DNA of 64,000 bases from Campylobacter concisus (GTDB lineage: Bacteria > Campylobacterota > Campylobacteria > Campylobacterales > Campylobacteraceae): contig NZ_CP021642.1 in NCBI RefSeq assembly GCF_003048375.1, positions 1,116,001-1,180,000 on the forward strand, written 5' to 3'. Positions 27,098-36,017 of this stretch are shown one piece after another. The notes beneath the pieces were generated by a model. It was given only the letters and a program-made list of their open reading frames with translations, searched no databases and was not told where the DNA came from. Every line of letters starts with the position of its first letter. Position 1 is the first letter of the stretch. The position numbers and the translations under genes were made by a program.

Positions 27098-29273
27098 CGA
27101 GTTTTGGTCTCATCCAAATAAACTTTTAGAAAATCATATAAAAAATATGATCTCGCCTGACGACGATGAGCTGGGTAAGCAGGTCAAACTCTACCACGAC
27201 ATCGCAAAACTGAAAAATAATTTTCAAATTTACATCAGAGATACTTCAAACGACAAGCTGGATAAAAACCACTCGCTCTTGTCGGCATATTTTTTCTTGT
27301 TAAACTCAAAATTTGATGAGATACCAACCCTGTTTGGCTTTCTTGCTATCGTTTCGCACCACGGCGACGTGGTAAATTTAATGACGCTAGCCAGAGAAGC
27401 TAATAAATTTTTTAAAAACCAAAAAGAGCTAGAGCAGTGGGATGAAGTGGCTGGCGCTGCTAAAAACATTAAGATCTATTCTGGATTATCTACAAAAAAG
27501 GATGAGTTTTTAGATAGAGCGGAAAAGCTTCGTCAATACTTAGTTTTATCGCAGTACAGGCACAAATTTACCTATGAGGACTTTATAAATTTCAAAAGCC
27601 TATATTCAAATTTGATTTATAACGATAAATTTGAAGCTATCTTTAGCATGCCAAAACAGCAAAGCAAAGATATACCGATAGATGTTTTAGAGAGTGATAT
27701 CCAAAATTTGCCGCCAAATAAAAAGCGAGATGCGTTTAGAAATTTTGTCTTAAACAACTTTGACAAAGAGTGCAAACTTTTTACTTTGACTGCGCCCACT
27801 GGCTATGGTAAGACTTTGACGGCATTAAATTTTGCATTGAAATTTAATAAACCTCGCATAATTTATGCGCTTCCATTTACTTCGATAATCGATCAAACCT
27901 ACGATATAGTCGCGAAAATTTATAAAAATAGCGATATTTTGGTCAGCAAGGCACATCACAAAACGACGATAGGCGAAGAAAATCTAACCCAAGAGGATAG
28001 ATACTCAAAGATCAAATTTTTGATGGAGTCTTTTAGCGGCGAGATAAACGTAACTACGCTTTATCAGCTGATATTTGCGCTATTTGGCAATAAAAACAAA
28101 GATAATGTTAAATTTAATCAGCTAAAAAATAGCGTCGTTATCATCGATGAGGCGCAAGCGATCCCATATAATTTTAGAAAAGATTTTATCCTGCTTTGCG
28201 AGATCATTTCGCAGAGGCTTGGCACTATTTTTATATTTATGTCAGCGACGATGCCGGTCATAAAAAGCGAAAATTTTAAAGAAATTTCAAATTTAGACTA
28301 TTTTTCAAAGCAGGACAGATACGTCATAAAATGGCTTGATATAGGCGGCGAAGATGAGCTTTTAGAAAAGATTTGCGAGGCTGCAAGCGATAAAAATACT
28401 CTAGTCGTCGTAAATACTATCAAAAAAGCGCAGGAGCTTTTTACAAAACTAAGGGATAAATTTAGCTGCTTTTGCCTAAACGGATATATGTATGATGATC
28501 ACAAGCGTGCTACTATAGAGGCTGTAAGGTGCGCGGTAAATAAAAGTAAAGTTGATCCGCTCGCAAGCAAAATTTTACTTATCTCCACGCAGTCCATCGA
28601 GGCGGGAGTGGATCTTGACTTTGACATTGGGTTTCGCGAAGTCTCGCCCATTAGCTCTATCATACAAACAGCAGGGCGCGTAAATAGGCATTTTGGAGCA
28701 ACAAGAGGCGAGCTATACGTCTTTCCTGAAATAAGCAAATTTACAAATTTGATTTACGGCGATTTGTATAAAGTAAGTGGAACTATTTTGAGCGATCTTA
28801 AGCAAAAAGAGGTGAGAGAGAGCGAAATTTTAGAAATTTCAAATTTGTATTTTCAAAAGATAAGCAATCAACTGGAAAATTTGCATGTAAAAAGCGAGAT
28901 AGAAAAGTTGGAATTTGAAAATATAAATCAAAAAATAGAGGAAATCATGAACGACAACTACAAACAAACCATAATAATCGAGCCTAAAGAAAATTTTATT
29001 AAAGATTTTGAAGCTAAAATTTTTGAAATAAAAAATAGTCCGAATGAGAAATTTACCATAAAAGATCTTTTTAAAAACCACATCAGAAAGTTGTCAAAAT
29101 TTAGCATAAACGTAACGTTAAAAGATATGAATAAGCTAATGCCTAATTTAAAACAAATAAACGGACTAAAAGATATGTTTTATCTGCCGTTTGGCTCGTC
29201 TTATTTTTATAGTGCCGAGTATGGCCTTAAAAAAGATACGAATTTAGACATAACCGATGAGGTATTTGACTAA
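27072..29273 (+). CDS. cas3: Cas3 nuclease-helicase (HD plus DExD/H)
   Basis: 733 residues. The N-terminal HD nuclease domain has HDIAK near 44 and SHHGD near 96 as metal ligands. The helicase has Walker A APTGYGKT near 238, DEAQ (motif II) near 359, SAT motif III, and STQSIEAGVDLDFD with QTAGRVNRHF (motifs V and VI). This order (HD then helicase) is the standard Cas3, which is recruited by Cascade and degrades the non-target strand. All key residues appear intact. ATG at 27072 or the adjacent ATG at 27075. Overlaps cas5 by 26 bases and cas4 by one base (TAATG). Confidence 0.96.
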   Translation: MMKESILFDEFWSHPNKLLENHIKNMISPDDDELGKQVKLYHDIAKLKNNFQIYIRDTSNDKLDKNHSLLSAYFFLLNSKFDEIPTLFGFLAIVSHHGDVVNLMTLAREANKFFKNQKELEQWDEVAGAAKNIKIYSGLSTKKDEFLDRAEKLRQYLVLSQYRHKFTYEDFINFKSLYSNLIYNDKFEAIFSMPKQQSKDIPIDVLESDIQNLPPNKKRDAFRNFVLNNFDKECKLFTLTAPTGYGKTLTALNFALKFNKPRIIYALPFTSIIDQTYDIVAKIYKNSDILVSKAHHKTTIGEENLTQEDRYSKIKFLMESFSGEINVTTLYQLIFALFGNKNKDNVKFNQLKNSVVIIDEAQAIPYNFRKDFILLCEIISQRLGTIFIFMSATMPVIKSENFKEISNLDYFSKQDRYVIKWLDIGGEDELLEKICEAASDKNTLVVVNTIKKAQELFTKLRDKFSCFCLNGYMYDDHKRATIEAVRCAVNKSKVDPLASKILLISTQSIEAGVDLDFDIGFREVSPISSIIQTAGRVNRHFGATRGELYVFPEISKFTNLIYGDLYKVSGTILSDLKQKEVRESEILEISNLYFQKISNQLENLHVKSEIEKLEFENINQKIEEIMNDNYKQTIIIEPKENFIKDFEAKIFEIKNSPNEKFTIKDLFKNHIRKLSKFSINVTLKDMNKLMPNLKQINGLKDMFYLPFGSSYFYSAEYGLKKDTNLDITDEVFD

Positions 29274-29773
29274 TGTTCTCAAAAGATCAGATCACTGGCA
29301 CGCTTGTGAATTACTACTTCACCTGTAAGCGCGAGGCGTGGCTTTACGCGCATCAGATCCATGCCGACCAAGAGGATGAAAACGTGCTGATGGGCAAGGC
29401 GCTGGCGGACATCAAAGAGCGCGATTTGCAAGAATTTGCCTTTGGCAACCTAAAATTTGACAAACTCTCAAAACAGCACGGCCACTACCTCATCACTGAG
29501 TATAAAAAGAGCCTAAAAAACGAGCTTGCAGGCAAGATGCAACTGCTTTTTTACATCTATCTTTTAAAAACTGGCTTAAATTTAAAAGAGGTAAAAGGCA
29601 AACTAATAAGCGGTAAAAAGGTGATATTAGTTGATGACACCAGCGAAAATTTCGCTCTAATGGAGCAAATTTTAGGCGAGATAAGCGCACTTGCAAATTT
29701 AGAAAAGCCACCCAAATTTACGCAGGGCAAATTTTGCCAAAACTGCGCATATCACGACTATTGCACTGTTTAG
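29273..29773 (+). CDS. cas4: CRISPR exonuclease Cas4
   Basis: 166 residues. Trims prespacers and sets their PAM end. The four iron-sulfur cysteines are in place: one in YYFTCKREAW (residue 18) and three in FCQNCAYHDYC at the C terminus. RecB-like nuclease residues appear as FDKL and the EYKKS (ExK) motif. N terminus TGTLVNYYFTCKR is typical of type I-B Cas4. Start ATG overlaps the cas3 stop. Codon use here and in cas2/cas1 looks more GC-rich than in the effector genes. Confidence 0.95.
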   Translation: MFSKDQITGTLVNYYFTCKREAWLYAHQIHADQEDENVLMGKALADIKERDLQEFAFGNLKFDKLSKQHGHYLITEYKKSLKNELAGKMQLLFYIYLLKTGLNLKEVKGKLISGKKVILVDDTSENFALMEQILGEISALANLEKPPKFTQGKFCQNCAYHDYCTV

Positions 29774-29781
29774 GAGGCAAG

Positions 29782-30060
29782 ATGTATGTGATACTTTTTT
29801 ACGACATCGTAGGGCGCGAGCAAAAAGAGCGAAATAACGCAAATCGTATCAGAAAAGCGGTCGAGAAGTTTCTGCCTCGCGTGCAGTTTTCAGTCTATGA
29901 GGGCGAGATCCGCGAGAGCGACTTTAAAAAACTAAGCAAGACGCTGCAAAAAGAGTGCGTAAGCGAGCTAGACTCCATCGTCATCTATACATTTAACTCA
30001 CTAAAATACTCCGAGCGCATCGTCATTGGCGTAGATAAAAATAGCCCGGTATTTAGCTAA
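29782..30060 (+). CDS. cas2: CRISPR integrase subunit Cas2
   Basis: 92 residues from ATG 29782, which has TAGGAGG at good distance; a longer frame runs back into cas4 but lacks a start signal. The ferredoxin-fold start MYVILFYDIV carries the conserved aspartate (D8), and the end (VIYTFNSLKYSERIVIG) is standard. Cas2 bridges two Cas1 dimers. Here it precedes cas1, reverse of the common cas1-cas2 order. Confidence 0.95.
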   Translation: MYVILFYDIVGREQKERNNANRIRKAVEKFLPRVQFSVYEGEIRESDFKKLSKTLQKECVSELDSIVIYTFNSLKYSERIVIGVDKNSPVFS

Positions 30061-30069
30061 GGAGCAAAT

Positions 30070-31068
30070 ATGCAAAAGAACGATAGGACGCACTTTATAC
30101 TTAGTCCAGGTAGGCTTTATAGGCAAGATAACAATATCTATTTTGAAAAATTTGACGAGATGGGCGAGCGAGCTTCGTGCAAGATCCTGCCGGTAAACGC
30201 GATCGATGAAATTTACATGCTGGCAAAGGTGCAGATCGACACCTACACCATCGCATTTTTAGCGGATAATAACATCCTTTTGCACATCTTTAGTCCGTAT
30301 CAGAGCTTTCGCGGGAATTTCTACCCAAACACGCCAAACTCCGTAAATAAAAGCGGCTTTGTGCTGCTTTGCCAGCTCCGCTCTTTTGATGATCCGATCA
30401 AACGTGCATATATCGCGCGCGAGATCACTAGAGCCCACATCATAAATGACGCTGCAAACTGCAAAAGACACGGCGTAAAATTTGACGTGCAGCCTCACAT
30501 AAAGGCACTAGATGCCGCCACTAGCGTGCCTGCTATCATGGCGGTAGAGGGTGCATTTCAAAAGCTCTACTACGAAAAGTGGAACGAGATCATCGCAGAT
30601 CAGCGAAGCTTTAAATTTACCGTCCGCTCAAAACGCCCGCCAGCTGATAAGATAAATAGCTTCATAAGCTACGTAAATACGCGTATCTACAACATCTGCC
30701 TAAGCGAAATTTACAAGACCGAGCTAGATCCTCGCATTGGCTTTTTGCACGAGCCAAACTACCGCGCGCTAAGCCTTCACCTCGACCTTGCGGAGATTTT
30801 TAAGCCGATCTTGGGCGACACGCTGATTTTTAACATGCTAAATAAAAAAGAGATCACCGCAAAAGACTTCCAAACGGACGCTGGCAGGATAAAATTTAGC
30901 AACGACGCCGTGCAAAAGATCGAGCTAAAGATGATCTCGCGCCTTTGCGAGACGCTCACGGTGGGCGGTAGGGAGCTAACGTGGAGGCAGGTGATCCGCC
31001 GCGAAGCAAATAAGCTTAAAAAGTGTATCTGCGAGGACGCGCCTTATGAAGGCTTTAGGTGGGAGTGA
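30070..31068 (+). CDS. cas1: CRISPR integrase Cas1
   Basis: 332 residues. Integrates new spacers at the leader-repeat junction. Active-site residues are recognisable: a glutamate in AVEGAFQKLYY (near 159), histidine in RIGFLHEPNY (near 224) and aspartate/glutamate in HLDLAEIFKP (near 239). N-terminal beta domain ILSPGRLYRQDNNIYF is type I-B-like. ATG 30070 follows AAGGAG. It is the last gene of the operon, and 154 bases separate it from the first repeat. Appears intact, so acquisition may be active. Confidence 0.96.
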   Translation: MQKNDRTHFILSPGRLYRQDNNIYFEKFDEMGERASCKILPVNAIDEIYMLAKVQIDTYTIAFLADNNILLHIFSPYQSFRGNFYPNTPNSVNKSGFVLLCQLRSFDDPIKRAYIAREITRAHIINDAANCKRHGVKFDVQPHIKALDAATSVPAIMAVEGAFQKLYYEKWNEIIADQRSFKFTVRSKRPPADKINSFISYVNTRIYNICLSEIYKTELDPRIGFLHEPNYRALSLHLDLAEIFKPILGDTLIFNMLNKKEITAKDFQTDAGRIKFSNDAVQKIELKMISRLCETLTVGGRELTWRQVIRREANKLKKCICEDAPYEGFRWE

Positions 31069-31222
31069 AATCGCATTTTAATAAAGCGTTTTTTAAGATT
31101 TTAAAATGCTTGAAATTTAGGGCTTGGCGTATTTGTACATGACTAAATTTTAGTCAAATTTAAGGCGAAAAAATATAGACTTCTTGCACTAGAACACCTA
31201 TAAAATCAGCTTTTTGGTGCTA
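31069..31222 (+). promoter_or_regulatory. CRISPR leader
   Basis: AT-rich stretch between cas1 and the first repeat. It contains a 9-base-pair hairpin GCATTTTAA (31073) / TTAAAATGC (31101) that may end the cas transcript, a perfect 15-base palindrome GACTAAATTTTAGTC (31141-31155), and a TATAAAAT box (31199-31206) that could be the -10 of the array promoter. Leader side is set by intact repeats here and decayed repeats at the other end. Confidence 0.72.
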
Positions 31223-34030
31223 ATTAGAATTTACTCCGTTGGAGTTTGAAACTTTTGTTTAGATCGCTATTTTCGGAGCAGGCATACAAATTAGAATTTA
31301 CTCCGTTGGAGTTTGAAACGCTTTTTTGGCAAAGGCGCAGAGATCGCCAACCAAAATTAGAATTTACTCCGTTGGAGTTTGAAACATATTGCAAGCGATA
31401 AGCCAAATTTTGGCGATACAAAAATTAGAATTTACTCCGTTGGAGTTTGAAACATGTAGAAAATTTGGGTCTTTAATGTAGAAAATTTGAATTAGAATTT
31501 ACTCCGTTGGAGTTTGAAACTTAGTATATTGACTAACTCTTTCCTGACGATTTGAATTAGAATTTACTCCGTTGGAGTTTGAAACTCATCATAAAACATT
31601 GCTTTGCAGCCGTTTTTCCAAATTAGAATTTACTCCGTTGGAGTTTGAAACCTCCCACGAATGGCGGTAACGGAATAGGAGCTGCAAATTAGAATTTACT
31701 CCGTTGGAGTTTGAAACGGCGAAGGGGGGCTTTTATGACCCAGCTGGCTCATTAATTAGAATTTACTCCGTTGGAGTTTGAAACTAAATTTAGTCCCTGC
31801 CCTACTTTCATCTCCAGATAATTAGAATTTACTCCGTTGGAGTTTGAAACGCTGATCGACTGTTAATAGATTTTCTCTCATTTTATAATTAGAATTTACT
31901 CCGTTGGAGTTTGAAACAAGACGTCACTCGCTCACAAAGAGTAAGGATAAGTGAAATTAGAATTTACTCCGTTGGAGTTTGAAACTATAGTAGGCTAAAT
32001 CGCCGTGATTGAGTGGCTTAAAATTAGAATTTACTCCGTTGGAGTTTGAAACAAATACATTCTAAAAGGTGGTCTTGTAAGAAGTTCAAATTAGAATTTA
32101 CTCCGTTGGAGTTTGAAACCACTATAAAATAAACAATTGTCGTAAGTTTGAAATCCTAATTAGAATTTACTCCGTTGGAGTTTGAAACCCAGTAATAGTA
32201 TATTCAATAACACTAGGCTCATTAATTAGAATTTACTCCGTTGGAGTTTGAAACCACCTTTGTACACACTTATATTATATTTAGCCAAGAATTAGAATTT
32301 ACTCCGTTGGAGTTTGAAACAAAGTAATATTTCGATATTCTAAGGCAGATAAACTACTATTAGAATTTACTCCGTTGGAGTTTGAAACCTAAAATGGCTG
32401 AAACTACACATAAACCTAGCTATATATTAGAATTTACTCCGTTGGAGTTTGAAACTAGAAAACTAAATGGCAGGATTGATCTAATATCTCATTAGAATTT
32501 ACTCCGTTGGAGTTTGAAACTTTTATGAAGCCCTTAACTCTGCGAGCAATCATAAAATTAGAATTTACTCCGTTGGAGTTTGAAACATTCTAATTTTTGG
32601 TCTGCTCCAAAAAATTCAAAATTAGAATTTACTCCGTTGGAGTTTGAAACATTTCAGCAGTAGAAACAGCAGTGAGAAAAGCGACAAATTAGAATTTACT
32701 CCGTTGGAGTTTGAAACCTAATGATGATATAGCTATCTGTATTTGTGCTGGATAATTAGAATTTACTCCGTTGGAGTTTGAAACGAGAAACTGGCAAGAT
32801 TGATTCTACTATTTCAACTTATTAGAATTTACTCCGTTGGAGTTTGAAACATGCCCTCTTGATCGACAATGCCAAACGCCATCGCCATTAGAATTTACTC
32901 CGTTGGAGTTTGAAACGAGGCAGTCACTTGTGAGATTTTGCCAAACAAAAAGGCATTAGAATTTACTCCGTTGGAGTTTGAAACACCGCTAAGGGGCGAG
33001 GACTAAAGCCAGTTAAAAAGATTAGAATTTACTCCGTTGGAGTTTGAAACCATGTTTCCAAATTAGAAACAACTACTGCATTGCATTAGAATTTACTCCG
33101 TTGGAGTTTGAAACCAGTTTCCATCTTGTCTTTTGCCAGCATAACCGAATTAGAATTTACTCCGTTGGAGTTTGAAACTATAGTTGTTTCTTATGTTTTG
33201 TTTTTTGCTTTAGATTAGAATTTACTCCGTTGGAGTTTGAAACACATTTATGGGGTGGTAGTATATGCCTGCGCTTGTAGATTAGAATTTACTCCGTTGG
33301 AGTTTGAAACATTTGACAAGAGCCACCATTTGGCGGACTTCGTCATTAGAATTTACTCCGTTGGAGTTTGAAACGCTTTGAGATCATTATGTTTTCTTTG
33401 AAATATCTATTAGAATTTACTCCGTTGGAGTTTGAAACACGGCTTTCAAACTTCAATTAATAATCCTAGTGGTATTAGAATTTACTCCGTTGGAGTTTGA
33501 AACACGGCTTTCAAACTTCAATTAATAATCCTAGTGGTATTAGAATTTACTCCGTTGGAGTTTGAAACAAAATGGTTTTAAAAACTGGTTAAGCAATATC
33601 ATAAAATTAGAATTTACTCCGTTGGAGTTTGAAACTCTGCTAATTCTTGCCTAGTCATTTTTAATACTTTTATTAGAATTTACTCCGTTGGAGTTTGAAA
33701 CCAAAACTAAGAATACCATCATCTTTTAAGTGCCTTAGATTAGAATTTACTCCGTTGGAGTTTGAAACGTTCGTCTTGTAAAGGCAAAAGTGAAGCAAGC
33801 GCATTAGAATTTACTCCGTTGGAGTTTGAAACGAGCTAATAAGCGAGCTAAGAAGAATAAGGGCAAGCATATTAGAATTTACTCCGTTGGAGTTTTAAAC
33901 TTTCGGCAATATCGCTGAAAGTAGCCGAATTTTCATTAGAATTTACTCCGTTGGAGTTTGAAACAACTGGTGAAGTTGGCCTATAAGCTCTCCACTTCCG
34001 ATTAGAATTTACTCCGTTGGAGTTTGAAAT
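31223..34030 (+). CRISPR. Type I-B CRISPR array, 43 repeats and 42 spacers
   Basis: 30-base repeat beginning ATTAGAATTTACTCC and ending GTTGGAGTTTGAAAC. I counted 43 starts, from 31223 to 34001; spacers are mostly 34-38 bases. ACTCC/GGAGT forms a five-pair stem around GTT, so Cas6 cutting beneath it would leave the 8-base handle TTTGAAAC. Nearly all repeats are identical; the repeat at 33871 ends TTTTAAAC and the last, at 34001, ends GAAAT, so the right end is the old, leader-distal end. One spacer is present twice in tandem (33439-33473 and 33504-33538). Spacer targets cannot be determined here. Array and cas genes share the same strand. Confidence 0.99.
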
Positions 34031-34262
34031 CCACCAAACATGGTTGGCGACAACCGCAATCACTCTTTTGATAGTCGTTTTTTTGGGGCAGTTCCATATA
34101 AATTTTTAGTTGGCAAAGTTAGATGGCAGCTGTTTTGACACAATTCAGAAAAACGCCTTGACCAAATATTAAAATAAAATAAATTATCGGATCAATGAAA
34201 TTTAAAGAAGGTTATAATACTTTTTGTCAATTATAATTAAAACAAAAAATATATGAATTTAT
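34031..34262. other. Gap after the CRISPR array
   Basis: About 230 bases between the decayed last repeat and the comEA terminator. The first 60 bases are less AT-rich and could be a remnant of a spacer or older array; the rest is AT-rich. No gene seen. Confidence 0.5.
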
Positions 34263-34292
34263 AAAACCCACTTGTAAAGACAAGCAGGTTTT
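34263..34292 (-). terminator. Terminator of the comEA-like gene
   Basis: 13-base-pair stem between AAAACCCACTTGT and ACAAGCAGGTTTT (two G-U pairs in minus-strand RNA), 4-base loop, just beyond the stop codon of the leftward gene and followed by a T-rich stretch. Confidence 0.75.
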
Positions 34293-34300
34293 AAAATGTT

Positions 34301-34822
34301 TTATTTCTCTAGTTTTTCTTTAAGTTTTTCTTTTTTAGATTTAGCTTTTGAAGCAGCTTTTTCTTTCTTTTCTTTTACTTTGTCAACAACTTTGTCTTTT
34401 TCATCTTTTGCTTTTTCACCCATACTAGTTTCATCTTCTTTGCTAGAAGTTAGCTCTTCTTTAGTTTTAGAAGCCTTCTTTTTAAATTTATCTTTTTTAT
34501 CAGAGATTTTATCTTTCATCTCGTCTTTTACCTCATCCATTTTCTTCTTACTAGCTTTTGCTTTTTCGCTTACTTCGCTCTTGCCAGTAGTAGAAATTTC
34601 ACCTTTTAGGTTATCAAAAGTTTTATCGCCGATGCCATTTACATTTTTGAGATCGTCGATTGAGTTAAATTTATTTGCTTTTCTATACTCGATGATAGCA
34701 TCTGCTTTTGCACTGCCGATACCATCAAGACTCATAAGTTCCTCTTTTGTAGCTGTGTTTAGATTGATTGCTGCCATAGCCAAAGACGCAATAGCTGCAA
34801 GTGAAATCAAAATTTTTTTCAT
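34301..34822 (-). CDS. ComEA-like helix-hairpin-helix protein with lysine-rich tail
   Basis: 173 residues from the ATG at 34822, favoured over the ATG two codons earlier because AAGGA abuts that one directly. A signal peptide (to about residue 18) is followed by INLNTATKEELMSLDGIGSAKADAIIEYRK and a second hairpin NVNGIGDKTFDNLKG, the double HhH of ComEA (DNA uptake). Residues 80-173 are almost only K, E, D, S and A in heptad-like charge blocks. Known relative: C. jejuni Cj0011c, a ComEA-type DNA-binding protein of about 79 residues without such a tail. The tail may add DNA or polyanion binding; that is inference. Confidence 0.85.
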   Translation of the reverse strand: MKKILISLAAIASLAMAAINLNTATKEELMSLDGIGSAKADAIIEYRKANKFNSIDDLKNVNGIGDKTFDNLKGEISTTGKSEVSEKAKASKKKMDEVKDEMKDKISDKKDKFKKKASKTKEELTSSKEDETSMGEKAKDEKDKVVDKVKEKKEKAASKAKSKKEKLKEKLEK

Positions 34823-34932
34823 TTCCATTCCTTAAAAGTAAATTTGAGGTAAAATTCTAGCAAAGAGTGATTAATGAAGTATAAATATGAAGTAATATAA
34901 AAATGATTTTAAATATAGTTTATAGGAGAGAA

Positions 34933-34952
34933 TCCCTGAAAAATTTCAGGGA
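34933..34952 (-). terminator. Terminator of the rplS operon
   Basis: Stem TCCCTGAAA / TTTCAGGGA with a 2-base centre, just after the rplS stop on the minus strand, followed by TTCTCTCC. Moderate T content. Confidence 0.6.
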
Positions 34953-34959
34953 AAAAGCT

Positions 34960-35316
34960 TTATTTTCTAAGTTCGCGGATCTTAGCTGCTTTACCGCGTA
35001 GTTCGCGTAGATAGAATAGCTTAGCTCTTCTAACACGACCTTTTCTAAGAACCTTTATCTCTTCGATAGAATCGCTAAATATCGGGAAAATTCTCTCAAC
35101 ACCAACACTGTTAGCGCCGATTTTTCTGATGATAAATGTTTCACCAGTGCCGCTACCACGTCTAGCTATACAAATGCCTTCAAAATTTTGAATTCTCGTT
35201 TTGTCTCCCTCGTGAATACGAGTAGCCACACGCAATGTATCTCCTGCACGGAAGTCAGGGATATTCTTACCAACAATTTGAGCATTTTCAAACGCTTCAA
35301 TGTATTTATTTCTCAT
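34960..35316 (-). CDS. rplS: 50S ribosomal protein L19
   Basis: 118 residues, full length. L19 sits at the subunit interface. Recognised by [36 protein letters not shown] and the basic end [24 protein letters not shown] 35316 follows AAGGAAAAAC. Last gene of the leftward run ffh-rpsP-khpA-rimM-trmD-rplS, a standard bacterial cluster. Confidence 0.99.
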   Translation of the reverse strand: MRNKYIEAFENAQIVGKNIPDFRAGDTLRVATRIHEGDKTRIQNFEGICIARRGSGTGETFIIRKIGANSVGVERIFPIFSDSIEEIKVLRKGRVRRAKLFYLRELRGKAAKIRELRK

Positions 35317-35324
35317 GTTTTTCC

Positions 35325-36017
35325 TTATTTATGTGGCTTTAGCTTTTGATATAAATCAGGGCGAAAGTACCTTGTTTTGCAGTGAGCCATCTTGTTTTTT
35401 AAGTTGTGGATTTTAGCATGATTACCCTTTAAAAACTCTGAAACCACAAAGATGGATTTAAAATTATCAGGTTTTGTAAAAGATGGGGCTTCAAGCAAAT
35501 TATCTTCAAAACTCTCCACTTCAAGGCTCATGTCGTTTCCTAAAACTCCGGGCACATTTCTTGATATTGCGTCACTCATACAAAGTGCAGGCAGCTCTCC
35601 GCCAGTTAAAATAAAATCACCTATACAAAAAACTTCGTCCGCCCAAAGCTCAATAACCCTCTCATCAAGACCTTCATATCTACTGCAGACAAAACAAATA
35701 TGATCTTTTTTAGAGAGTCTTTTTGCGTCATTTTGACTAAATTTTTTACCAGCTGGCGTTAAAAAAATAACATGGGTATTTTTGTCTTTTTCTTTTAGAA
35801 GTTTGATCGACTCATCTAAAGGCTGTGGAAACATCAAGAGCCCTGCTCCACCTCCAATCATATAATCATCAACTTTATTGTGCTTATCGTTGGTAAAATT
35901 TCTTGGATTTATAAAATCAATTTCAATAAATTTATTACTAATCGCACGTTTTAAAATAGAATCACAAAAGTAAGGTTTGACTAAATTTTCAAAAAGTGTA
36001 ATAAACGTAAATTTCAT
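35325..36017 (-). CDS. trmD: tRNA (guanine-N1)-methyltransferase
   Basis: 230 residues. Methylates G37 of tRNAs reading CNN codons, preventing frameshifts. The trefoil-knot SPOUT motifs are clear: [29 protein letters not shown] and [14 protein letters not shown]. Catalytic aspartate region is YFRPDLY-like at the C terminus. Start ATG overlaps the rimM stop by 4 bases. Confidence 0.98.
   Translation of the reverse strand: MKFTFITLFENLVKPYFCDSILKRAISNKFIEIDFINPRNFTNDKHNKVDDYMIGGGAGLLMFPQPLDESIKLLKEKDKNTHVIFLTPAGKKFSQNDAKRLSKKDHICFVCSRYEGLDERVIELWADEVFCIGDFILTGGELPALCMSDAISRNVPGVLGNDMSLEVESFEDNLLEAPSFTKPDNFKSIFVVSEFLKGNHAKIHNLKNKMAHCKTRYFRPDLYQKLKPHK

Noticed and set aside
31224-31421. Leftward open frames across the CRISPR array (also near 33872-34063)
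   Set aside because: They translate the repeat (SNSNGVNSN) and are artefacts of the array.
31223-34030. Type II (Cas9/tracrRNA) or type III features
   Set aside because: No cas9, csn2 or cas10 is present, repeats are not of 36 bases, and cas6/cas8b/cas3 define type I-B.
34031-34100. Further decayed CRISPR repeats beyond 34030
   Set aside because: No sequence resembling the repeat is visible after the last copy.
34296-34835. A 179-codon rightward frame opposite the comEA-like gene
   Set aside because: Ser/Phe/Leu-rich mirror image of a lysine/glutamate-rich protein; no ribosome site, and the minus-strand gene has family motifs and a terminator.
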